Shown here piece by piece: positions 1-4,891 of a stretch of DNA of 7,534 nucleotides; the stretch's first letter is position 1; the number at the start of each line of letters is the position of its first letter. The DNA is from an uncultured bacterium. GTDB lineage: Bacteria > Planctomycetota > Uabimicrobiia > Uabimicrobiales > JABWCH01. The translations under genes and the position numbers were made by a program. The stretch is from the NCBI GenBank assembly GCA_938003875.1, contig CALKWO010000317.1:1-7534 (forward strand). The letters are read 5' to 3'. The notes under the pieces are model-generated. The model was not told the origin of the DNA, ran no database searches, and saw only the letters and a list, made by a program, of their open reading frames with translations.

Positions 1-64
1 AAAAACAACCTAAAAAAATCAAAATTTTTTCCTTAGAAGCTGCGGAACGTAGGTTATAGCTTTT

Positions 65-72
65 GAAAGGAA
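65..72 (+). promoter_or_regulatory. Ribosome-binding site of the CoA-transferase gene
   Basis: GAAAGGAA is a purine-rich Shine-Dalgarno site about five bases before the ATG at 77, and it supports that start. The 64 bases upstream are AT-rich. TATAGC at 55-60 could be a -10 element, but no matching -35 hexamer is visible at the right distance, so no promoter is called. Confidence 0.7.
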
Positions 73-76
73 ATAT

Positions 77-1651
77 ATGAAATCCAAGTTGATTTCGGCT
101 GAAAAAGCCATTGATCTAATTCAGGATGGAAACAGCGTTGTAGTAGGAGGGTTCGTAGGAAGTGGTCATCCAGAGGCACTCACAACGGCACTGGAAGAAA
201 AATTTTTGAGAGATGGTCATCCCAAAGATTTGGAGCTGATCTTTGTCGCTGGCCAGGGCGATGCAAAAAGTAAAGGATTGAACCATTTTGGACATCCTGG
301 CATGGTTCGCCGTGCCATAGGAGGGCACTGGGGACTGGCTCCCAAATTAGGAAAACTTGCAGTCGATGGCAAATTAGAAGGATACAACCTGCCTCAAGGT
401 GTCATATCCCATATGTTCCGAGACATTGCCGCTGGAAAGCCTTGCACTGTTACTCATGTAGGATTGAAAACCTTTGTTGATCCAAGAGTGGAAGGCGGAA
501 AAATCTATTCTCCCTCCCAACAAGATATTGTAAAGGTGATGGAGTGGGAAGGCAAGGAATATCTGAGTTATAAGCATTTCAACATAGATGTGGCTTTGAT
601 TCGGGGAACGACAGCCGATGAATTTGGCAATGTAAGTATGGAGCAAGAGGTAGCTACTCTGGATGCTCTGTCTCAGGCAATGGCAACCAAGAAAAAAGGC
701 GGAATCGTTATATGCCAGGTGATGAGGCTTGCAAAACATAGCGGAATCAACCATCTGTTTGTCAAGATCCCTGGAATTTTTGTGGATTACATCGTTTTGG
801 TGGATACCATCCAAAAACCTCATCTTCATATGCAGACCTTCGCAGAACAATATTGCCCTTATTATTCTGGCCAGGTAGCCTATCCTGAAGATTCCCTCTT
901 TAGACCTATGGAAATGGATATACGAAAGCTCATTGCTCGCCGTGGTCTCATAGAACTCCTCCCACTAGGCGAATGTGTCGTGAATCTGGGCATTGGGATG
1001 CCAGAAGGTGTCGCCAATGTAGCAAAAGAAGAAGGTGTCAGGGATCGCATGGTACTCACTGTGGAATCAGGGCCTATTGGCGGACTGCCTGCTTCTGGCC
1101 TGAGCTTTGGAGCATCGTATAGCCCTTACTGTGTTCTGGATCAACCCTATCAATTCGATTTCTATGATGGTGGTGGACTGGACATCGCTTTTCTGGGAGC
1201 AGCAGAAATAGATCCAAAAGGCAATGTAAATGTCAGCCGTTTTGGGCCAAAGCTTGCAGGATGCGGAGGATTTATCAATATTACGCAGAATGCCAGACGT
1301 GTCGTTTACTGTACTACCTTCACTGCCAATGGGCTGGAAGTTCTTGCAGAAGAGGGAAGGCTTAAAATTTTGCAGGAAGGCAAAGTAAAAAAATTCGTCC
1401 AGAAAGTCCAGCAAATCACTTTTAGTGCTGATTATGCCTGTGAAAAAGGCACTCCTGTAACCTATATTACAGAAAGATGTGTATTCCAGCTTAAAAAAGA
1501 TGGCTTGCATCTGATAGAAATAGCACCTGGTATCGATCTGGAAAAAGACATTCTGGCACACATGGAATTTTCTCCCATCATACCTGAAAAAATCGCCACA
1601 ATGAATCCATCCATCTTCCAGAAAGGCAAAATGAGCATATCAGGAAAGTAA
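77..1651 (+). CDS. Acetate/propionate CoA-transferase (Pct/YdiF type, fused alpha-beta)
   Basis: This is a cytoplasmic family I CoA-transferase, expected to move CoA between short acyl-CoAs and free acids (propionate, acetate, lactate or similar) by a ping-pong mechanism through a glutamyl-CoA thioester. Two tandem CoA-transferase domains are visible: an alpha-like half (about 1-275), opening with the glycine-rich stretch VVVGGFVGSGHPEAL (21-35), and a beta-like half (about 290-524) with NLGIGMPEG (303-311) and the catalytic-Glu motif ESGPIGG, in which Glu330 is the likely nucleophile. GGLDIAFLGAAEID and GNVNVS follow, as expected for the family. The length of 524 aa matches characterised propionate CoA-transferases, so the gene looks intact. 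The ATG at 77 is supported by GAAAGGAAA at 65-73. It stands alone, with no fermentation partner gene in view, so the physiological substrate pair cannot be read from context. The family is confident; choosing propionate over acetate or another acid is not. Confidence 0.93.
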   Translation: MKSKLISAEKAIDLIQDGNSVVVGGFVGSGHPEALTTALEEKFLRDGHPKDLELIFVAGQGDAKSKGLNHFGHPGMVRRAIGGHWGLAPKLGKLAVDGKLEGYNLPQGVISHMFRDIAAGKPCTVTHVGLKTFVDPRVEGGKIYSPSQQDIVKVMEWEGKEYLSYKHFNIDVALIRGTTADEFGNVSMEQEVATLDALSQAMATKKKGGIVICQVMRLAKHSGINHLFVKIPGIFVDYIVLVDTIQKPHLHMQTFAEQYCPYYSGQVAYPEDSLFRPMEMDIRKLIARRGLIELLPLGECVVNLGIGMPEGVANVAKEEGVRDRMVLTVESGPIGGLPASGLSFGASYSPYCVLDQPYQFDFYDGGGLDIAFLGAAEIDPKGNVNVSRFGPKLAGCGGFINITQNARRVVYCTTFTANGLEVLAEEGRLKILQEGKVKKFVQKVQQITFSADYACEKGTPVTYITERCVFQLKKDGLHLIEIAPGIDLEKDILAHMEFSPIIPEKIATMNPSIFQKGKMSISGK

Positions 1652-1846
1652 TCCTAAGAGCGTCATACGTGTTAAGCAATAATCATTTACATTGCAATGA
1701 TTTGTAGCCGCAGTGTTGCGCCGAAAATGGCGATCTATTCGGAAAAGCCGACCTTCAGCGCAATCCCTGCGTCTTTTGCCAATAGAGACTAACTGAATCG
1801 AGGCAGAGGCTACCACAAAATTTGAGATAACGTGAATGTAGTCCAT
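1652..1846. other. GC-richer non-coding stretch with clustered small inverted repeats
   Basis: This gap between the CoA-transferase and the tRNA terminator holds no convincing gene. By hand count, 1703-1780 is about 55% GC, clearly above the surrounding DNA. Dyads visible on the + strand are AATCATT/AATGATT (1681-1687 with 1696-1702, containing the 10-base palindrome CATTGCAATG), CGCC/GGCG (1719-1722 with 1729-1732), TCGG/CCGA (1739-1742 with 1748-1751), CGCA/TGCG (1759-1762 with 1768-1771) and a longer-range TTGCGC/GCGCAA (1716-1721 with 1758-1763). Some of these compete for the same bases. It could be a worn mobile-element end, a dispersed intergenic repeat or a structured transcript. I cannot choose among these from the sequence alone. 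Confidence 0.4.
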
Positions 1847-1883
1847 AAAAAAAAGCGGGAATCTTGCGACTCCCGCTTTTTTT
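1847..1883 (-). terminator. Bidirectional intrinsic terminator (tRNA-Arg end)
   Basis: GCGGGA (1855-1860) pairs with TCCCGC (1871-1876) around a ten-base loop. Eight A lie on the left (1847-1854, a T-run for the minus strand) and seven T on the right (1877-1883). The A and T runs can extend the stem. Only six bases separate it from the 3' end of the minus-strand tRNA gene, so its main job is to end that transcript. It would also stop + strand read-through from the CoA-transferase about 200 bases upstream. Confidence 0.9.
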
Positions 1884-1888
1884 GTAAG

Positions 1889-1962
1889 CGCGCCTGACAG
1901 GACTCGAACCTGTAACCTCCGGTTTCGTAGACCGTGACTCTATCCGATTGAGCTACAGGCGC
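1889..1962 (-). tRNA. tRNA-Arg (anticodon ACG)
   Basis: The 74-nt minus-strand cloverleaf reads: acceptor GCGCCTG paired with CAGGCGC (7 bp), TA, D arm GCTC/GAGT around AATCGGATA, anticodon loop CTACGAA (anticodon ACG), five-base variable loop AGGTT, T arm ACAGG-TTCGAGT-CCTGT. ACG reads CGU and, once A34 is deaminated to inosine by TadA, also CGC and CGA. The discriminator base is G. CCA is not encoded (the next bases are CTT), so it must be added by the nucleotidyltransferase. The anticodon stem ACGGT/ACCGG has four good pairs and one A-G mismatch at the 27-43 position. The gene has its own promoter with a leader of only about four bases, and a terminator six bases after the end, so it is a single-gene unit. 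Confidence 0.95.
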
Positions 1963-1972
1963 AGTGACGATA

Positions 1973-2001
1973 TTTATATAAAATTTCTTTCGAAAATGCA
2001 A
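1973..2001 (-). promoter_or_regulatory. Sigma-70-type promoter of the tRNA-Arg gene
   Basis: On the minus strand, TTGCAT (2001-1996) is followed after exactly 17 bases by TATAAA (1978-1973). Start of transcription would fall near 1966, about four bases before the mature 5' end of the tRNA at 1962. Good hexamers, ideal spacing and position directly in front of a stable RNA gene make this a credible promoter. Confidence 0.75.
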
Positions 2002-2131
2002 GAAAAAAATTCCATAAAAAATGTTTTTTGTAGAATTCTTTGTAAAAATGGTGTAGCGAATTGGGGAAAAAGGTTTCATAAAAAATACACTTCTTTTTTC
2101 ATTTATGATGTAAGATAAAAATATTTTTTTC

Positions 2132-2137
2132 TATAAT
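2132..2137 (+). promoter_or_regulatory. Candidate -10 element (TATAAT) for the sigma gene
   Basis: This is a perfect consensus -10 hexamer, but no good TTGACA-like hexamer lies 16-18 bases upstream (the region reads TGTAAG). If used, the start would be near 2144, at the left edge of the dyad, giving a leader of about 160 bases. An alternative is TTTTAA (2169-2174) - 17 - TATGAT (2192-2197). In DNA this AT-rich, either could be chance. Confidence 0.3.
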
Positions 2138-2143
2138 TATTTT

Positions 2144-2170
2144 AATATAAATATGTTACGTATTTATATT
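2144..2170. repeat. AT-rich inverted repeat upstream of the sigma gene
   Basis: AATATAAATA (2144-2153) and TATTTATATT (2161-2170) are perfect 10-base reverse complements around TGTTACG. The first two and last two loop bases can also pair (T-G, G-C), leaving TTA unpaired. It begins about seven bases after the TATAAT at 2132-2137, where a repressor or autoregulator would act. An operator is more likely than an RNA terminator, since the stem has almost no GC pairs. Confidence 0.55.
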
Positions 2171-2254
2171 TTAATAGGCACAGAGTTTGCTTATGATAGA
2201 AAATATCAGAAAAAACAAAAAAAAATTGGATAGAAAATGAAAAATACATTTTTA

Positions 2255-2280
2255 TAGATTTTTGGTATTCAAAAAATCTA
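2255..2280 (+). promoter_or_regulatory. Inverted repeat / leader hairpin just before the sigma gene ribosome-binding site
   Basis: TAGATTTTT (2255-2263) and AAAAATCTA (2272-2280) are perfect 9-base reverse complements. With one A bulged the stem can also add the G2264-C2270 pair, closing a five-base loop. It ends 13 bases before the Shine-Dalgarno site at 2294. It could be an operator or an RNA element that affects ribosome access or mRNA stability. It lacks a U-tract placed to act as a terminator. Confidence 0.5.
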
Positions 2281-2293
2281 CAAAATATAACAT

Positions 2294-2300
2294 AAGGAGG
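2294..2300 (+). promoter_or_regulatory. Strong Shine-Dalgarno site of the sigma gene
   Basis: AAGGAGG is a full anti-16S match five bases before the ATG at 2306. It fixes this start and predicts efficient translation unless it is masked. Confidence 0.85.
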
Positions 2301-2305
2301 GAGCC

Positions 2306-3127
2306 ATGAAAAAAGAAGAAGTATCTTTAGAAATCTATCTTAAAGAAATACAGAAATACCCTTTATTGAACTCTAATAAAGAAAAACAGTTGCTTATGCT
2401 TTGCCAACAAGGAGATAAAAAATCCAGAGAAGAAATCATTCAATGCAATCTTCGCCTTGTCGTCAGCATTGCAAAGCGTTATATCAATTGTGGTCTCCCT
2501 CTGGCTGATCTGGTGGCAGAAGGGAATATAGGGCTTCTGGATGCTATAGAAAAATTTGATTTATCAAAACAATGCCGCTTTTCTACTTATGCTACATGGT
2601 GGATCAAGCATAGCATTTGCAGAGCGATTACGGAAAAAAAACACTTAGTCCGAATTCCAACATATATGAAGGCTATTCTGGTTCAATGCAAAGAAAAGAC
2701 AGCAGAACTAAAGAAAAAATGGAATCGGCTACCTGCTGCATCAGAAGTAGTTGATAATATTACCATACCTGACTCTCAAAGAAAAATCGTCAATGAAGCA
2801 TTAATAACCAGCAGAGCCATGGAAGGAATCCAAAGTATCCAAAATCTTACTGAACAAAACATATCGATAGAAGATAAAAGATACAGAAATGAAGAAGAAA
2901 AATCGCAATGGCATCAAATGGAAATGGTATTAGATTTGTTAAAAAAAATGGATTCCAGGCGCAGAGAAATCATCCAGTTAAGATATGGTCTGGATGGCAA
3001 ACAAAAAATGCCGTTGAAAGATATTGCTGTCCAATTCTCTCTTAGCAAAGAAAGAATCAGGCAAATGGAAAAGGAAACACTAAAGATGATCCAGGAATGC
3101 CTGAAGGGACGAGAAATAATGGCATAA
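2306..3127 (+). CDS. Sigma-70-family RNA polymerase sigma factor (RpoD/RpoS-like, no region 1.1)
   Basis: This is a promoter-specificity subunit of RNA polymerase, 273 aa. Region 1.2 is near residues 7-37 (SLEIYLKEIQKYPLL). Region 2 follows with NLRLVVSIAKRY, DLVAEGNIGLLDAIEKFD and RFSTYATWWIKHSICRAI. Region 3 starts at HLVRIPTYM. Region 4 is near 210-270 with REIIQLRYGLDG and the helix-turn-helix LKDIAVQFSLSKERIRQMEKE. Acidic region 1.1 and the long non-conserved insert of primary sigmas are missing, so this is an alternative group 2/3-type factor, not the housekeeping one. In region 2.4, His102 and Cys105 occupy the positions of E. coli Gln437 and Thr440, which read the -12 base pair. In region 4.2, Glu249, Arg252 and Gln253 match -35-reading residues, with Lys248 in place of Arg584. 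Seven cysteines is high for this family. No anti-sigma gene adjoins it. It is monocistronic, with its own terminator and two upstream dyads. Its regulon is unknown. Confidence 0.92.
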   Translation: MKKEEVSLEIYLKEIQKYPLLNSNKEKQLLMLCQQGDKKSREEIIQCNLRLVVSIAKRYINCGLPLADLVAEGNIGLLDAIEKFDLSKQCRFSTYATWWIKHSICRAITEKKHLVRIPTYMKAILVQCKEKTAELKKKWNRLPAASEVVDNITIPDSQRKIVNEALITSRAMEGIQSIQNLTEQNISIEDKRYRNEEEKSQWHQMEMVLDLLKKMDSRRREIIQLRYGLDGKQKMPLKDIAVQFSLSKERIRQMEKETLKMIQECLKGREIMA

Positions 3128-3156
3128 AAGAGGCGGATGATCAATCCGCCTTTTTT
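3126..3156 (+). terminator. Intrinsic terminator of the sigma gene
   Basis: AGGCGGAT (3131-3138) pairs perfectly with ATCCGCCT (3144-3151) around GATCA. The T-run 3151-3156 follows, and the A residues at 3126-3129 can lengthen the stem against it. It overlaps the stop codon (3125-3127), so the sigma message ends almost at its stop and the gene is transcriptionally separate from the patatin operon. Confidence 0.92.
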
Positions 3157-3325
3157 GCTTTTATATATAACTTACCTTTTTTAGCAAACCATGACTATTC
3201 TCAAAAGACTTTTGTTTTATCACCTACCCAAAAATTAGCAAAAATCTGTTTATTTTAGCATAAAGATTTTTTCATTATCCCTTTTTCAGAATAGGCAAAT
3301 CTGCATTCATGATTATGGAAATTCC

Positions 3326-3354
3326 TTGCAAAATGCCTGGGGAAAATTTACAAT
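3326..3354 (+). promoter_or_regulatory. Sigma-70-type promoter of the patatin-pseudokinase-truD operon
   Basis: TTGCAA (3326-3331), a 17-base spacer and TACAAT (3349-3354) make a good promoter. Start would be near 3361, leaving a leader of about 49 bases before the ATG at 3410. The -35 hexamer resembles that of the tRNA promoter (TTGCAT). The rest of 3157-3409 holds no gene. TTAGCA occurs three times, at 3181, 3235 and 3255, with uneven spacing. Confidence 0.65.
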
Positions 3355-3409
3355 ACATCTCTAAATTGGCTGGTTGATCCACTTATATTTTTTTTACCAG
3401 GGGATGTTT

Positions 3410-4891
3410 ATGAAACTTCTATTTGCTTTACTGATATTGGCTTGTATTTTTTCCAGTGGATGTGGAGTTGTTATTGGTACTGCCATAGATAGTGCCATAG
3501 ACGTAGCTACCTATCCTCTCAAAGAATATGTTTTCTGGGGCTCTTATAAATACGATAATACATGGGATACAAAGTATACTCCACTAGAGGATGAACGAGA
3601 TTATGGAGAAGTTCTTTTAGGTCTTGCTGTTTCAGGAGGCGGGAGCCGCTCTGCTTATTTCATGGCATGTATTATGAAAGAATTGAGCCAGGTTCCCATC
3701 GAACCAGGGGCTGAACGTACCTATCTTCAAGAACTGGATTATATTTCTAGCGTTTCAGGCGGTAGTCTGGCCTCGGCTTACTATTGTCTTCTTGGCTACA
3801 AAAATCCAAATGGGCCTGATGAAAAATTTTTGAAAGAATTCCAGGAAGCCATGCAGACAAATTTTCAGATCAAAGCTCTTGTCCACTATCTTCTCCTGGG
3901 CGGATGCTTTCTGGATTTTTGTACCTATTATGACAGAGGAGACTTGATGGCAGATGTCTGGGATAGAAACTTTTTTGGAGATGCTACATTTAGCGATCTC
4001 CTCGAAGCGCAGAAAAAAGGGGCCCCTGTTCTGATAATCAATGCAACCAGCATGAATAGCGGTCTGAAATTTATATTCAGCACAGTTCCTGACAAATGCT
4101 TCCAGAATTCCGAATATTATAGCAACATACGAAATGCTGGTTTTATGAAGCATTCTGCTGCACAGGAATATCAGCCTTTTCATACAATGGGGTTCCAGAG
4201 TATGGATATAGATATCAGACCTTATAGAATATCCAAAGCAGTCGTTGCTTCTGCTTCTGTTCCTAATGTATTGGGGCCTGTTACCCTGAAAGATCAAACC
4301 AGTCAGGAAAGCACTAAACTTGTGAACCTTGTAGATGGAGGTGTTTATGACAATTATGGCCTGGAAAGCCTGATGCAGATTTTTACAGCCTATCTCGATA
4401 AAAATCCTGGAAAAAAAGCTAAAATTGTGGTGATTGATGGTTCAGGATATTTTAAAGAAGAAAATCGGCAGACAGATGAGTACACTGTGGCGGACTATTC
4501 TATGCGTCCTTTGGAAATTTCCTGGATGAGGAGCAAAGCTTACATGGAATACGTTTCAGAAAAAGCCAAAAAATATGAAAATAAAAATCAGGAGAAACCC
4601 TATTGTAATCTGGATTTTGAGCTGCTTAGCCTGTATGATGTTCTCCCTTCTCAGAGGGGTAGGAAGCCTTGGGTAGAAGAGCAAGCTCTGCAAAAAATTT
4701 TGAGGCCTGATCTTACGACTCAGGACTTTTTAGAAAAGGTAGCAACTATTCAGACCAGATTTAAGCTTTCTGATGATGATATCCAAATGATTGAAGAGGT
4801 TGCTAGAAAAGTTGTAAAAGAATTAATTCATTATAAAGGAAAAAAGCATGACAGAAAAACCTCCGGAAAAAAAAATAATACAGATCAATGA
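3410..4891 (+). CDS. Patatin-like phospholipase, predicted lipoprotein
   Basis: This is a predicted Ser-Asp dyad acyl hydrolase of the patatin family acting on lipid acyl esters, 493 aa from the chosen start. Residues 1-18 are a lipoprotein signal: MK, a hydrophobic run LLFALLILACIF, then SSGC, with Cys18 the likely lipidated residue. It should be anchored outside the cytoplasmic membrane. The oxyanion loop is GGGSR (76-80). The nucleophile elbow reads SVSGGS with Ser116 as nucleophile; the first position of GxSxG is Ser here, not Gly. The Asp is in DGGVYDNYG (Asp309). A TTG at 3374 is an in-frame alternative, but ATG 3410 has AGGGG six bases upstream and alone gives a proper signal peptide. 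It is the first gene of an operon; its last 44 bases overlap the kinase-fold gene. The lysine-rich C-terminal tail lies in that overlap. The family is confident; the substrate (membrane lipid, lysolipid or storage lipid) is unknown. Confidence 0.88.
   Translation: MKLLFALLILACIFSSGCGVVIGTAIDSAIDVATYPLKEYVFWGSYKYDNTWDTKYTPLEDERDYGEVLLGLAVSGGGSRSAYFMACIMKELSQVPIEPGAERTYLQELDYISSVSGGSLASAYYCLLGYKNPNGPDEKFLKEFQEAMQTNFQIKALVHYLLLGGCFLDFCTYYDRGDLMADVWDRNFFGDATFSDLLEAQKKGAPVLIINATSMNSGLKFIFSTVPDKCFQNSEYYSNIRNAGFMKHSAAQEYQPFHTMGFQSMDIDIRPYRISKAVVASASVPNVLGPVTLKDQTSQESTKLVNLVDGGVYDNYGLESLMQIFTAYLDKNPGKKAKIVVIDGSGYFKEENRQTDEYTVADYSMRPLEISWMRSKAYMEYVSEKAKKYENKNQEKPYCNLDFELLSLYDVLPSQRGRKPWVEEQALQKILRPDLTTQDFLEKVATIQTRFKLSDDDIQMIEEVARKVVKELIHYKGKKHDRKTSGKKNNTDQ
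4835..4840 (+). promoter_or_regulatory. Ribosome-binding site of the pseudokinase, inside the patatin gene
   Basis: AAAGGA sits seven bases before the ATG at 4848 while still inside the patatin reading frame. This supports the overlapping start and coupled translation of the two proteins. Confidence 0.7.

Larger units (their letters stand above)
1963..2305. other. Very AT-rich divergent intergenic region between tRNA-Arg and the sigma gene
   Basis: No gene is visible in these 343 bases. From left to right they hold the minus-strand tRNA promoter (1973-2001); a run of A-tracts, including two copies of CATAAAAAAT (2013-2022 and 2077-2086) and A6-TG-T6 at 2016-2029, likely to be bent DNA; a perfect TATAAT at 2132-2137; an AT-rich dyad at 2144-2170; a TATGAT at 2192-2197; a second dyad at 2255-2280; and the ribosome-binding site at 2294-2300. 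Transcription diverges from this region towards both flanking genes. Confidence 0.7.

Noticed and set aside
1889..1962. Attachment site or genomic island at the tRNA-Arg gene
   Set aside because: No integrase gene and no repeated copy of the tRNA 3' end is visible in the window.
1810..2079. 89-codon minus-strand open frame
   Set aside because: It runs straight through the tRNA-Arg gene, its promoter and terminator, and has no ribosome-binding site. The similarity of such peptides to database entries is a tRNA artefact.
2013..2086. Two copies of CATAAAAAAT as a direct repeat or iteron
   Set aside because: Only two copies, 64 bases apart, in sequence dominated by A-tracts. Chance or general DNA bending explains it.
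3190..3237. 15-codon open frame after the sigma terminator
   Set aside because: Too short, no ribosome-binding site, and lies beyond the terminator with no promoter in front.
3309..3377. 22-codon open frame starting ATGATTATGG
   Set aside because: No ribosome-binding site, and it overlaps the predicted operon promoter. Length is within chance.
3374..3409. Upstream TTG start for the patatin gene
   Set aside because: It would add 12 residues in front of a clean lipoprotein signal peptide and has no Shine-Dalgarno site. ATG 3410 has AGGGG at ideal distance.
3755..4297. 180-codon minus-strand open frame inside the patatin gene
   Set aside because: It is a shadow of a well-supported + strand gene with catalytic motifs. 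It has no recognisable motif and no separate start signal.
4835..4891. Frameshift or fusion between the patatin and kinase genes
   Set aside because: Both frames are intact with a proper stop, start and ribosome-binding site. A 44-base overlap is normal operon packing.
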